NCBI RefSeq assembly: GCF_000194155.1
Contig: NZ_GL877880.1
Location: 345,465-409,464 of the forward strand
Length of the DNA: 64,000 nt
Source of the DNA: Saccharopolyspora spinosa NRRL 18395
GTDB lineage: Bacteria; Actinomycetota; Actinomycetes; Mycobacteriales; Pseudonocardiaceae
Direction of reading: 5' to 3'
Shown: one piece after another, positions 51,123-59,869 of the stretch
How the letters are laid out: each line of letters starts with the position of its first letter
Numbering within the stretch: the first letter of the stretch is position 1
Position numbers and translations under genes: made by a program
The notes under the pieces: generated by a model
The model's database searches: none
Seen by the model: the letters and a program-made list of their open reading frames with translations, nothing else
What the model was told of the DNA's origin: nothing

Positions 51123-51562
51123 CTTATTTCCATACGGGGCCAAGCCCCCGTAGACCACGGTGCGATCGTCGCTTCTCTCGCGCTCCTTGCCTTCTCGGGC
51201 GTTCGCCGACTGCTCACCGACCAGCCTCCGTTCATTCCCCCTGGTCTTGCTGGTGGGCGGGTGGGTTGTGTGGCCCTGTTTTCCCTGGTCTGGTTGGTTG
51301 TTGCTGGGGGCGTGCTTTCGCTGGGCTGGGCCTGTTGGCCGGTTGTGGTTTGTGTCTCTGATTCGGGGCGTTCTACCTACTCCGGCTGGGGTTCTGCCGG
51401 GGCTCTTGGGGGCTTGTGAGTTATATCCCGTCATTCCTGGGTCTTTGGTTGTGGCGAAGGTCGCCTTCGGCGTTCGGGGTCGGCTGTTCCTCGGGTTCTC
51501 TTCAGCGGACAGCGAACAGGTTTGGTTGCGGTTTGGGTGTTTTCGGGGTTTCGGCTGGGTAG
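51123..51562. other. Second G+T-skewed non-coding stretch
   Basis: About 440 bases rich in G and T on the plus strand (for example GTTGGTTGTTGCTGGGGGCG near 51295), with no supported gene. It may hold the promoter of the DUF1772 gene. Confidence 0.5.
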
Positions 51563-52078
51563 ATGTGCTTGGTTTCGCCTGCCGTGCGGATCTCGTGGGA
51601 GGGCTGGCTGGTGGTCGTCGCTGTCTTGGTCGCCGGTGTTGTCGCCGCCGGGTTGATGGCGGGGTTGTTCGCCGGGTTCGCGTACGCCGTCATGCCCGGG
51701 CTTCGGGGCGTTGCGGACCGGGCCTTCGTCGATGTGATGCAGCGCATCAATGTGGCCATCGTCAACTGGTTGTTCTTGGCGCTGTTCCTCGGCGGGTTGC
51801 TGGTCAGCGGGTTGGGCGCCGCGCTGCTGTGGTTCGGCGGTGGTGCTGGCTCCGGGTGGAGCGCTGCCGGGTTCTTGCTCTACCTGGCGATGTTCGTCGT
51901 CACCGCTGCCGTGAACGTGCCGTTGAACAACGAGCTCGCCGCCGGGGAAGGTGCCGACCCCGCCGCTCTGCGCGCTCGGTTCGAGGTGCGTTGGGTGCGG
52001 TGGAATCTGGTTCGGGCGTTCGCTGCTACCGGTTCCTTCGGTTGTCTCCTGGCGGCGTTGGTCGTCGAGGTGCTCTGA
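51563..52078 (+). CDS. DUF1772 membrane protein
   Basis: 171 residues with four hydrophobic segments (WLVVVAVLVAGVVAAGLMAG, VNWLFLALFLGGLLVSGLGA, GFLLYLAMFVVTAAVNVPLN, AFAATGSFGCLLAALVVEVL). MPGL, VMQRIN, NVPLNN and VRWVRWNLVRA are typical of the DUF1772/anthrone-oxygenase-like family. Enzymatic function here is unproven. It overlaps nothing; the HD gene follows after 38 bases. Confidence 0.8.
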   Translation: MCLVSPAVRISWEGWLVVVAVLVAGVVAAGLMAGLFAGFAYAVMPGLRGVADRAFVDVMQRINVAIVNWLFLALFLGGLLVSGLGAALLWFGGGAGSGWSAAGFLLYLAMFVVTAAVNVPLNNELAAGEGADPAALRARFEVRWVRWNLVRAFAATGSFGCLLAALVVEVL

Positions 52079-52116
52079 CCCGGCCCTCGGTGGTCGCGGG
52101 GTTGTACGGTTTCGTC

Positions 52117-52563
52117 GTGGGTGGTCGGGTTCTGGGGATTGAAGAGGTTGCTTCTCTTGCCGCTCGGGCTCATGGTGGGCAGGTCGACAAGGCTGGTCGG
52201 CCCTACGTCGAGCACTTGGCCGCCGTTGCCGCCGGGGTGCGGGCCAGGGGTGGGAGCGAGGCCCAGGTCGCCGCTGCTTGGTTGCACGATGCCGTTGAGG
52301 ACGGGGCTGTTTCCGAGGCTTGGTTGTCGGGGGCGCCGCTCCCGTCGGAGACCAAGGACATCGTGCTGGCCGTGACAAGGCGGGCCGGTGAAGAACCCGC
52401 CGACTACGCCGCCCGGATCTTGGGGACGCCGGGCGCGCTGCTGGTGAAAGAGGCCGACCTGGCGCACAACGCCGACCCCGCACGGTTGGCCGTGCTGGAC
52501 GAGGCGACGCGGGAGAGGCTGACCAGGAAGTACGCGCGGATGCGCGCACTGCTGGGACTGTGA
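52117..52563 (+). CDS. HD-domain protein
   Basis: 148 residues. VASLAARAHGGQVDKAGRPY, then VEHLAAVAAGV and AAWLHDAVEDGAVSEAW give the His...HD metal-binding pattern of the HD/PDEase superfamily, closest in layout to the N-terminal RelA/SpoT-type hydrolase domain. No synthetase or TGS domain is present, so this is a small alarmone-hydrolase-like or general phosphohydrolase; the substrate is unknown. GTG 52117 is chosen as the first start giving just the domain; the frame is open far upstream through skewed DNA. Confidence 0.8.
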   Translation: MGGRVLGIEEVASLAARAHGGQVDKAGRPYVEHLAAVAAGVRARGGSEAQVAAAWLHDAVEDGAVSEAWLSGAPLPSETKDIVLAVTRRAGEEPADYAARILGTPGALLVKEADLAHNADPARLAVLDEATRERLTRKYARMRALLGL

Positions 52564-53360
52564 GCCGGTCGGCCGATGACGGAGGGTTTCCCGTGACCAG
52601 GTGGGAACAACTCGGCTTGGAGTGGCAGGAGACTGGGCATGCCGACGCTCCTGTCCTGGTGCTGTCCAACGCCCTCGGTTGCACCTGGGAGATGTGGGAA
52701 CCGCAGCTCGACGCCCTCAACAGCGCTTACCACGTGCTCCGGTACAACCAGCGTGGGCACGGCCGATCGCCAGTGCTGCCCGGCCCGTACACCCTGGCCG
52801 ACCTCGGCGCGGACGTGCTCGCGCTGCTGGACTACCTGGAGGTTCCGCGGGCCTCGTTCATGGGCTCCTCGCTCGGCGGGATGATCGGGTTGTGGCTGGG
52901 GGCGCATGCCGGCGAGCGAATCGAAGGGTTGACCGTCTGCTGCAGTTCCGCCTGGTTGGGGCAGGAGCAGGTCGAGCTCGACCGGGCCGCCACGGCTCGT
53001 GAGCACGGGACCAACGAGTTGGTCTCGCCGACCATCGAGCGCTGGTTCACACCGCACTTCCGCGAGTGGCACGCCGAAACCGCCATCTACTCCGCGATGA
53101 TCGCCAGCACCGACGACGAGGCGTACGCGCTGTGTTCGGAGCTGACCGGCCGCGTTGACCTGCGAGCCGACCTGCCCACCATCACCGCGCCGACACTGGT
53201 CGTCGCCGGGGCCGACGATCCCGCCACGCCGCCGGAGCACAGTGCCGCGATCGTCGACGGAATCGGCGCCAACGCCCGGCTGGAAGTTCTGCCGCACGCC
53301 GCCCATCTGGCCAACGTCGAGCAGGCGGAGGCGTTCACCGCGCTCCTCGGGCTCGACTGA
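52560..53360 (+). CDS. Alpha/beta hydrolase, 3-oxoadipate enol-lactonase-like
   Basis: 266 residues. LVLSNALGCTWEMWEPQLDA supplies the oxyanion part, YNQRGHGRSP is conserved, the nucleophile elbow is FMGSSLGGMIGLWLG, the acid is in VVAGADDPATPPEHS and the His in LPHAAHLANVEQAEAF. The pattern is that of PcaD, which opens 3-oxoadipate enol-lactone in the beta-ketoadipate pathway. The start overlaps the HD gene stop (GTGA); an internal GTG at 52593 is an alternative. An IclR regulator of PcaR-like type follows, but no other pca genes are present. Confidence 0.82.
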   Translation: MSRSADDGGFPVTRWEQLGLEWQETGHADAPVLVLSNALGCTWEMWEPQLDALNSAYHVLRYNQRGHGRSPVLPGPYTLADLGADVLALLDYLEVPRASFMGSSLGGMIGLWLGAHAGERIEGLTVCCSSAWLGQEQVELDRAATAREHGTNELVSPTIERWFTPHFREWHAETAIYSAMIASTDDEAYALCSELTGRVDLRADLPTITAPTLVVAGADDPATPPEHSAAIVDGIGANARLEVLPHAAHLANVEQAEAFTALLGLD

Positions 53361-53594
53361 GCCGGATTTAGTGATCACCACCACTTTTCGCCGCGGGATT
53401 GCGAACGGGGCTGCCGCCCCCGACAGATCAGACCTCGATGATCGGCTTCTCGGTCTTGGCGACAGCCGCGGACTGTGCTGGGCTTGAGCCATCGTTCGGG
53501 TGAACACTGGAGTCGGTGCGGGCGGAATCGGAGTCCGCTCGGGCCGGGCGACCGGGGATCCCGCGGTCTCGGACCGCGTGCACGGGAGGAAGCG

Positions 53595-54383
53595 ATGGCG
53601 GGCAACAGCCGGGATCCTGGCCGGTCGGTCACTGCGCGAGCGCTCAGCGTCCTCACCGCCTTCGACATCGAACACGTCCGGCTCACCCTCACCGCCATCG
53701 CCCGCCGCGCGGAGATCCCGCTGGCCACCGCGCACCGGCTGGTCCGCGAGCTGGAGATGTGGGGTGCCCTGGAGCGCGACGGCGAAGGCCGCTACGCGAT
53801 CGGCCTGCGGCTGTGGGAGATCGGGCTGCTGGCCCCGGTGAACAGCCGACTCCGCGAGATCGCCCTGCCTCTCATGCAGGACCTGTGCCAGAGCACGCAC
53901 GACAACGTCCACCTCGCGGTGCGCGACGGGATGGAGGTCGTGTACGTCGAGAAGCTCACCACGCCGCGCGCCGTGCCGATCACCTCACGCATCGGCGGCC
54001 GCCTGCCGCTGCACTCGACCAGCGTCGGCAAGGTGCTCCTGGCGCACGCCCCGAGCGTGGTGATGCACCAGTACTGCGAGCGCGGGCTGTCCCGGTTCAC
54101 CGTGTACACCATCACCGAACCCGGTCGCCTGGGGCGCGAGCTGCAGACCGTGCGCAGTCGCGGCTTCGCGCAGGCCAACGAGGAGATGACGCTCGGGAAC
54201 TGCTCCGTCGCGGTGCCGGTGCATGACGCCAACGGAGTAGTCGTCGCGGCGCTCGGGGTAGTGGCGCACAGCGTTCGCGCCGAGGTCTCGAAGATAGTGA
54301 AGCCGCTGCTGCCTGCCGCGGAAGCGATCCACCAGCGGCTCGTCGAGCAGGATCGGGCCAACCTCGACCTGCTGTCGCACTGA
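53595..54383 (+). CDS. IclR-family transcriptional regulator
   Basis: 262 residues: a winged helix (about 10-70, VTARALSVLTAFDIEHVRLT, IPLATAHRLVRELEMWGALE) and an IclR effector-binding domain (about 80-255, including GRLPLHSTSVGKVLLAHAPS, ANEEMTLGNCSVAVPVHDAN and LGVVAHSVRAEVSK). ATG 53595 is preceded by GGGAGGAAGCG. It probably senses a small organic acid and may control the hydrolase gene upstream; this is positional inference. A terminator follows directly. Confidence 0.88.
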   Translation: MAGNSRDPGRSVTARALSVLTAFDIEHVRLTLTAIARRAEIPLATAHRLVRELEMWGALERDGEGRYAIGLRLWEIGLLAPVNSRLREIALPLMQDLCQSTHDNVHLAVRDGMEVVYVEKLTTPRAVPITSRIGGRLPLHSTSVGKVLLAHAPSVVMHQYCERGLSRFTVYTITEPGRLGRELQTVRSRGFAQANEEMTLGNCSVAVPVHDANGVVVAALGVVAHSVRAEVSKIVKPLLPAAEAIHQRLVEQDRANLDLLSH

Positions 54384-54387
54384 CGTC

Positions 54388-54416
54388 CCGCCCGCCGCCC
54401 GGCGGGCGGTCGTTTT
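54388..54416 (+). terminator. Terminator after the IclR gene
   Basis: CCGCCCGCC pairs with GGCGGGCGG around GCCC, followed by TCGTTTT. Confidence 0.8.
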
Positions 54417-54673
54417 GCGGAGGTGGCGAAATTCGGTTCTGCTGGTTGGGGAAACCTGAACGCCACGTGCCGTACCGGTTCACCTGAATGGCCGCATCGC
54501 TGGGCTGAAGTCCCGATGTCATTCATCGACCAGTCACCGACCGATGCCCGCCGCCGGTCGCAGGAACCCCTGTTGAGCAGCGCAAAACCAGCTCCGAGCT
54601 GTTTAAGTCAGCAGTGGCCCCGTTGTCGGTGGCCGCGGAGTGCAAGCGCAGTGCATGAGGGAGGCGGAACGCC

Positions 54674-55315
54674 GTGACCGGAATGCCGGGACGTGCCTGG
54701 ACCGAGGACGAGCTCCGAGCCTGCTCGACGACGCAGCTCCGGTCCCCGCTGGGGCTCGCAGCCTCAATGGGTCGGCTCGCCCAGCGGACGGTGGACACGT
54801 TGGGGTGGGCGGGCAGCGTGCTGCCGCCCGTGAAGCTGCTCGGTCGGCAGATCATCGCGACCGCCGAGCTACTCCCCGACGCGCATGCCGAGCGGCTGTG
54901 CTTCGGCAGCGGGCCGGTGCTGGACCGAGCCGAGATCGCCACCTGGGTGTGGCCCGAGATGGACGGGCGGGTGCCGCCGCCCGCAGCCCGGATCACCGGT
55001 GTGCTCGCCCCGGCCCGGCACTGGCGCAGCGCGTTGACCGCCGCGGTGCCGTTCGCCCGGTTCGTCAGTTCCGCGATCGTGGTGCCGCGCAACGTCGCCG
55101 TGGCCCCCGACTTCGCCGCCACCTGCCTGATCCGCGCCCGCCAGTTCGGCATTGCGGTGCTCAGCGCCAACGGCGACGACGTGCAGGTGGAACTGGTCGG
55201 GCGGTGTTTCGACGACGCTCCGCCGGTGGAGCACACCGCGGTGTCCCGCTGGGTGAACGAGGTCGTCTACCAGCAGCTGCTCGCGACGGAGGCCCCCGCC
55301 CCATCCCGCAACTGA
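54674..55315 (+). CDS. Conserved-looking protein of unknown function
   Basis: 213 residues with no family I recognise. It is a soluble alpha/beta-type sequence with IVVPRNVAVAPDFAATCLIR, LGWAGSVLPPVKLLGRQIIA and WVNEVVYQQLLATEA near the end. Codon positions are strongly GC-biased, supporting real coding. The first start is GTG 54674; nothing decides between it and an ATG four codons on. The 257 bases upstream hold no gene I can support. A perfect 15-bp hairpin follows. Confidence 0.65.
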   Translation: MTGMPGRAWTEDELRACSTTQLRSPLGLAASMGRLAQRTVDTLGWAGSVLPPVKLLGRQIIATAELLPDAHAERLCFGSGPVLDRAEIATWVWPEMDGRVPPPAARITGVLAPARHWRSALTAAVPFARFVSSAIVVPRNVAVAPDFAATCLIRARQFGIAVLSANGDDVQVELVGRCFDDAPPVEHTAVSRWVNEVVYQQLLATEAPAPSRN

Positions 55316-55339
55316 CCCACGAGCCAGCCCCTGGGGCCT

Positions 55340-55388
55340 GGTCGTGAGTGCGTAGTCGGGCGCGCCACTCGATTACGCACTCACGACC
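55340..55388. terminator. 15-bp hairpin after the unknown gene
   Basis: GGTCGTGAGTGCGTA (55340-55354) pairs exactly with TACGCACTCACGACC (55374-55388). Confidence 0.65.
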
Positions 55389-55440
55389 GATGGCTTGGCA
55401 GCCGCGCCACCGGGGAGCGCGCAGACGCGGCCCGCCCCAG

Positions 55441-55470
55441 TTGTCCACAGGATGTGGCTAGTTGTCCACA
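55441..55470. promoter_or_regulatory. Two perfect DnaA boxes
   Basis: TTGTCCACA at 55441-55449 and again at 55462-55470, same strand, 21 bases apart, upstream of the NAD(P)-binding gene. Confidence 0.7.
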
Positions 55471-55517
55471 GGCTAGGCGGGCGGCCTGGAAACGCGGGTT
55501 GTCCTACGTTGGATGGC

Positions 55518-56174
55518 ATGCGAATCGTGATTGCCGGCGCCCACGGGAAGATCGCGCGACACCTGGGGGCGATGCTCGTCGAGCGCGGCGTTGCAGTGCT
55601 CGGACTGATCCGGAACCCGGACCACGCCGAGGACCTCCGCGCCGACGGCGTCGAGCCGCAGCTGGCCGATCTGGAGCAGGTCGACGCCGCCCAGCTCGCC
55701 GCCCTGCTGTCCGGTGTGGACGCTGCTGTGTTCGCCGCCGGAGCCGGTCCCGGAAGTGGCGCGCCACGCAAGGACACTGTGGACCGCGCCGCCTCGGCAC
55801 TGCTCGCGGACGCGTCCGAGAGGGCGGGGATTCGTCGTTTCCTGCAAGTGAGTTCGATGGGTACGACGCGGCCGAACCCGCCCGATGTGGACCCGGTGTT
55901 CGGCGCGTACCTGGACGCCAAGCGGGCTGCCGAGGAGGACTTGCGGTCGCGGGATCTGGACTGGACGATCCTGCGGCCGGGGAGGCTGACCGACGACCAG
56001 CCCACCGGTCGCGTGACGCTGGCCGAGTCGGTCGGCCGGGCGGAGGTGACCCGCGCCGACGTCGCCGCCGTGCTGCTCGCCCTGCTCGACGAGCCGGCCG
56101 CGTCCCGGCGAGCCCTGGAGCTCGTCAACGGCGAAATCCCGATCTCCGAAGCCCTCCGCGTAGCGCTGGTCTGA
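55518..56174 (+). CDS. NAD(P)-binding atypical SDR protein
   Basis: 218 residues. The N-terminal RIVIAGAHGKIARHLGAML has the GxxGxxG Rossmann loop and VSSMGTTRP and GAYLDAKRAAEEDLRSRDLD follow; LDWTILRPGRLTDDQPTGRV is typical of the NmrA/YwnB-like SDR_a5 group. These are oxidoreductases or redox sensors of unknown substrate. ATG 55518 begins exactly at the Rossmann strand. Convergent with the FAD oxidase across a hairpin. Confidence 0.85.
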   Translation: MRIVIAGAHGKIARHLGAMLVERGVAVLGLIRNPDHAEDLRADGVEPQLADLEQVDAAQLAALLSGVDAAVFAAGAGPGSGAPRKDTVDRAASALLADASERAGIRRFLQVSSMGTTRPNPPDVDPVFGAYLDAKRAAEEDLRSRDLDWTILRPGRLTDDQPTGRVTLAESVGRAEVTRADVAAVLLALLDEPAASRRALELVNGEIPISEALRVALV

Positions 56175-56181
56175 CGGCCGG

Positions 56182-56221
56182 GATTTCGGCGGAGAGCGAC
56201 ACGCCGTTTTCCACCGAAATC
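56182..56221. terminator. Hairpin between convergent genes
   Basis: GATTTCGG (56182-56189) pairs with CCGAAATC (56214-56221), extended by GG/CC pairs inside. Confidence 0.55.
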
Positions 56222-56226
56222 GTGAG

Positions 56227-56235
56227 TTATCCACA
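56227..56235. promoter_or_regulatory. Perfect DnaA box at the oxidase stop codon
   Basis: TTATCCACA; its complement TGTGGATAA supplies the last sense codons and TAA stop of the oxidase gene. Confidence 0.55.
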
Positions 56236-57537
56236 GGGGCCGAGGACACGATCGAGGTACGGGTTGCGGAAGACACCGTCGGGGTCGACCTCGGCGCGCA
56301 CCCGGCGGAAGTCGTCGAAGCGCGAGTAGCGCTCGCGCAGCGACGAGGCGTCGAGGCGGTGCATCTTGCCCCAGTGCGGTCGCCCGCCCGCCGCGCCGAC
56401 GATGTCCTCGAAGGCGTCGAACCAGCGCCGGTGCGGCATCCCCTGGAACTGGTGGATCGCGATGTAGGCCGACGGACGCTGGTAGGCGGTCGACAGCCAC
56501 ACGTCGTCGGCCGCCGCGACCCGCACCTCCACCGGGAACATCACCGGGTCGGCGAGCCGCCCGACCGCGGCGCGCAGCTCGGTGAGCGCGTCGCGCAGCG
56601 TCTCCCGTGGCACGGCGTACTCGGATTCTACGAACCGGACTTTCCGCTGCGTCGTGAAGACCCGGTGCGAACGATCGCTGTACGAACGCGCGGACCAGGT
56701 CGAGGCGCAGAGCCGGTTGAGCGGTCGTACCGACGCGGGGAACGCGCGCCCCAGTCGGCAGATCGTGCCGAACAGCCGGTTCTCCACCACCTCGTACTCC
56801 AGGAAGTGCCGGAGCGGGTGCAGCGGCCGCGGTGAGTCCTCGGCGGGGAGCCGGTTGTTCCGCTTGACCAGCGTGTTCGAGGCGTGCGGGAACCAGTAGA
56901 ACTCGACGTGGTCGTTGTCGGTGGTGAGCTGGTCGAAGCGGTCCAGCACGTCATCCAGGCGGGCGGGTCGTTCGTCGGCGACCAGCGCGAACGCAGGCAC
57001 GCAGCGCAACGTCACCGTCGTGATCACCCCGAGCGCGCCCAGCCCGACACGGGCGGCGGCGAACAGCTCCGGGTTCTCCTCGGCGGAGCAGCGCCGCTCG
57101 GTGCCGTCCGCGAGCAGCATTTCCAGTTCCTCGACCTGCGTCGCCAGCCCGCCCAGACCGGCGCCGGTGCCGTGGGTGCCGGTGGAGATCGCCCCGGCGA
57201 TGGTCTGCCGGTCGATGTCGCCGAGGTTCGCCATCGCCAGGCCGAGCCCGTCGAGCTCGGCGTTGAGCCGGTTCAGGGGCGTGCCGGCGCGCACCTTGAC
57301 CAGCCCGCTGTGCGGGTCCGCCTGCACGATCCCGGACCAGTGCGAGAGGTCCAGGGCGCAGCCGGTGTTGGGCGAGCCGATGCCGGAAAACGAGTGGCCG
57401 GTGCCCAGCGGGCGGACTGTGCCGCCGTCGCGCGCTGCGGCGCGGATCGTCGCAGCGGCCTCCTCGGTGTCGCGCGGCGCCACCAGGGCGCTGGGTGTGG
57501 CGGTGGCAGTGCCCGCCCAGTTGGTCCAACGCTGCAT
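56227..57537 (-). CDS. FAD-linked oxidase, aldonolactone oxidase-like
   Basis: 436 residues: a PCMH-type FAD domain (about 15-185; RPLGTGHSFSGIGSPNTGCA, GDIDRQTIAGAISTGTHGTG) and an ALO C-terminal domain (about 190-436; VEFYWFPHASNTLVKRNNRL, YIAIHQFQGMPHRRWFDAFE, HWGKMHRLDASSLRERYSRF). Related enzymes oxidise L-gulono- or D-arabinono-1,4-lactone. Some relatives bind FAD covalently through a His; a His is in the HGTG position. ATG 57537 follows AAGGAGGG. Divergent from the deaminase gene across a palindromic operator. Confidence 0.9.
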   Translation of the reverse strand: MQRWTNWAGTATATPSALVAPRDTEEAAATIRAAARDGGTVRPLGTGHSFSGIGSPNTGCALDLSHWSGIVQADPHSGLVKVRAGTPLNRLNAELDGLGLAMANLGDIDRQTIAGAISTGTHGTGAGLGGLATQVEELEMLLADGTERRCSAEENPELFAAARVGLGALGVITTVTLRCVPAFALVADERPARLDDVLDRFDQLTTDNDHVEFYWFPHASNTLVKRNNRLPAEDSPRPLHPLRHFLEYEVVENRLFGTICRLGRAFPASVRPLNRLCASTWSARSYSDRSHRVFTTQRKVRFVESEYAVPRETLRDALTELRAAVGRLADPVMFPVEVRVAAADDVWLSTAYQRPSAYIAIHQFQGMPHRRWFDAFEDIVGAAGGRPHWGKMHRLDASSLRERYSRFDDFRRVRAEVDPDGVFRNPYLDRVLGPCG

Positions 57538-57571
57538 CGCCAACCCTCCTTCGGGTATCGTCGCGGTGAAA

Positions 57572-57594
57572 TTATGTGAATGAGATTCACATAA
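57572..57594. promoter_or_regulatory. 10-bp palindromic operator between divergent genes
   Basis: TTATGTGAAT (57572-57581) and ATTCACATAA (57585-57594) are perfect inverted repeats around GAG, 34 bases from the oxidase start and 22 from the deaminase start. The form suits a dimeric TetR- or GntR-type repressor; the TetR gene at 58,756 is a candidate. Confidence 0.72.
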
Positions 57595-57616
57595 CAAGGG
57601 TTTTCGGCCTACTGTT

Positions 57617-58786
57617 ATGGCCGTGCGCCGGTTCGAAGAGATCACCAGGGAGCTCGACCCGCCCTTCGCGGTGGCCGACCTCGACGCGTTCGACAGCAAC
57701 GCGGCAGACCTGGCGCGCCGTGCCGCCGGGCGGCCCATCCGGGTGGCCACCAAGTCCGTGCGCTGCCGTGACCTCCTGCAACGGGTGCTGTGCACCCCAG
57801 GCTTCGCCGGGCTGATGTGCTACACCCTGGCCGAAGCGCTCTGGCTGCACCGCGAAGGCCTGAGCGACGACATCCTCGTCGCCTACCCGACCGCAGACCG
57901 CTCGGCGCTGCGCGAGCTCGCGGCCGACCCGGTGGCCGCCGCGTCGATCGCGCTCATGGTCGACTCCGTCGACCACCTCGACCTCATCGACGCCGCCACC
58001 TGCTCCGACCGGCCCGAGATCCGGCTCTGCCTCGAAGTCGACGCGTCCTGGCGGCCGCTGCCCGGCCTGCACGTCGGCACCCGCCGCTCCCCGGTGCACA
58101 CCGCCGCGCAGGCCCGGCGGCTCGCCGAATCCGTGGTGCGCCGCAAGGCTTTTCACCTGGTCGGGCTGATGGCGTACGAAGGCCAGATCGCCGGACTCGG
58201 CGACGCGCCGTCCGGCCGGCCGCTGAAGGCCGCCGCGCTGCGTTGGATGCAGCGCCGTTCGGCCGCCGAACTGGCCGAACGCCGGGCCGCGGTGGTGCGG
58301 GCGGTGCGAGCGCTGGCGCCGCTGGAGTACGTCAACGGCGGTGGCACCGGCAGCTTGGAGGGCACCGCCGCGGAACGCGCCGTCACCGAGGTGGCCGCCG
58401 GCTCCGGGCTGATCGGCCCGACGCTGTTCGATGGCTACCGCGCCTTCGGCCCCCGACCGGCTGTCCTCTACGCACTGCCCGTCGTGCACCGCCCCGCCGC
58501 GCGCATCGCGACGGTGTTCGGCGGTGGCTACCTCGCTTCCGGCCCGCCCGGCGCGGACCGGGTGCCGACGCCGCACTGGCCGGCTGGCCTCCAGCTGCTC
58601 GCGACCGAGGGCGCCGGCGAGGTGCAGACGCCCGTGGTCGGCGACGCGGCCCGGCGGCTCCGGCTCGGCGACCGTGTCTGGTTCCGGCACGCCAAGGAGC
58701 GGTTCACCCACTACCACCTGGTGGCGGCCGACCGGCTGACCGGCACCGCGCCGACCTACCGGGGCGAGGGCAAGTCCTTCGGCTGA
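57617..58786 (+). CDS. Amino acid deaminase/aldolase (alanine racemase fold)
   Basis: 389 residues with the N-terminal PLP-barrel of the alanine-racemase-like family. The PLP lysine is in RPIRVATKSVRC (about residue 40), LEVDASWRPLPGLHVGTRRS and VNGGGTGSLEGTA follow, and the C-terminal domain includes VFGGGYLASGPPGADRVPTP and RLGDRVWFRHAKERFTHYHL, the D-threonine-aldolase/D-serine-dehydratase-type metal site. It would act on a D-3-hydroxy amino acid; the exact substrate is unknown. ATG 57617. Its 3' end overlaps the convergent TetR gene by 31 bases. Confidence 0.87.
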   Translation: MAVRRFEEITRELDPPFAVADLDAFDSNAADLARRAAGRPIRVATKSVRCRDLLQRVLCTPGFAGLMCYTLAEALWLHREGLSDDILVAYPTADRSALRELAADPVAAASIALMVDSVDHLDLIDAATCSDRPEIRLCLEVDASWRPLPGLHVGTRRSPVHTAAQARRLAESVVRRKAFHLVGLMAYEGQIAGLGDAPSGRPLKAAALRWMQRRSAAELAERRAAVVRAVRALAPLEYVNGGGTGSLEGTAAERAVTEVAAGSGLIGPTLFDGYRAFGPRPAVLYALPVVHRPAARIATVFGGGYLASGPPGADRVPTPHWPAGLQLLATEGAGEVQTPVVGDAARRLRLGDRVWFRHAKERFTHYHLVAADRLTGTAPTYRGEGKSFG

Positions 58787-59403
58787 TCTGCGGGCATCCG
58801 GTTCGACAGGTAGCCGCGCACCAGTTCCTTCGCCTCCGCGACGAGCGTGGGCTCCCCGGCAGGGTCACGCCGGAACGCCAGGTGCAGCACCGCGTCCGCT
58901 GCCTCGACCGCGACCGCCAGCGGAAGCAGCAGGTCCGCCGGGGCGAGCCCGAACTCCTCGCCGATCAGCCCGGTGAGCTTCTCGGCGATCACTGCGTTGT
59001 TGTCCTTGCTGGGGTCCAGCAGCCGCAGGTCGACCACGTCGCCGAAGTGCAGCCGGCTGAACGCGGGGACTTCGCGGTGCATCGTCAGGTAGACGTCGAA
59101 GACCGCGTCCACCGCGTCCCACCAGTGCTCCAGCTCCAGCTGGTCGAAACGCGCTGACACGGTGCGCACGAAGCGGTCGAGATTGCGCAGCGTTAGTTCC
59201 TGGACGACGGCGCGCTTGTCGGGGAAGAACTGGTAGAGCGATCCGACCGCCACGCCGGCGCGCTCGGCGATGAGAGTGGTTGTTAACCCGTCATAGCCCA
59301 CCTCGTCGATCAGCTCGGCACACGCCGAGAGCATCTTCTCCACACGTTGTGCACTGCGCTGCTGGACCGGCTTTCGGCGCAGCGGGGCTACTTCGGCAGG
59401 CAA
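58756..59403 (-). CDS. TetR-family transcriptional regulator
   Basis: 215 residues. The TetR HTH is at about 18-65 (RVEKMLSACAELIDEVGYDG, TTTLIAERAGVAVGSLYQFF, PDKRAVV), followed by a helical ligand domain. It starts at TTG 59403, supported by AAGGAG six bases upstream. It is convergent with and overlaps the deaminase gene, and divergent from the isocyanide-synthase gene (start 466 bases away). Either neighbour may be its target. Confidence 0.88.
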   Translation of the reverse strand: MPAEVAPLRRKPVQQRSAQRVEKMLSACAELIDEVGYDGLTTTLIAERAGVAVGSLYQFFPDKRAVVQELTLRNLDRFVRTVSARFDQLELEHWWDAVDAVFDVYLTMHREVPAFSRLHFGDVVDLRLLDPSKDNNAVIAEKLTGLIGEEFGLAPADLLLPLAVAVEAADAVLHLAFRRDPAGEPTLVAEAKELVRGYLSNRMPADQPKDLPSPR

Positions 59404-59869
59404 GGCAACTCCTTGATCAAGTTCTAACTGACCATCTTGCCGACCACGACCATGATTCTCTTTCAGGGGACGGAGCCCTGGGAGATGGTGCCGAGCTCGA
59501 CTCGGCGGTCTGGTTCACCGACGTGGGGCGAGGGTTTCGCCTGGCGCCGGCGATGTCCACAGTTTCCCGGCCCGCGGGCGGTGTTGCGCTCCGGACATGC
59601 CGGGGACGGTATCAGTCGATCGGGTGATTTCTCTGTTGACGCCTTGACCGAACCCCGGTGTCTGGTCATTTGGGGGTTCCGAGGCGCGGCTCTGACCTGC
59701 GGCTCCGGTCGCGTTACATCGTTGTCATATGCATTGAGTCATGTTGTCAGCGCGCAAGGTCGCTATCTAGTGTGATCCGAGTCGTCATTCTCAGTGACAG
59801 AAGGATCATCGTGGGTTACTGCCCGGCCGCCCCTCGTTTTCCCGCCGTGCCTCGTGCTGTGCTTTCCAG
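59404..59869. other. Spacer upstream of the isocyanide-synthase gene
   Basis: 466 bases without a supported gene. It should contain the TetR promoter and that of the large gene. I see no perfect palindrome longer than six bases and no clear promoter hexamers. Confidence 0.5.
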
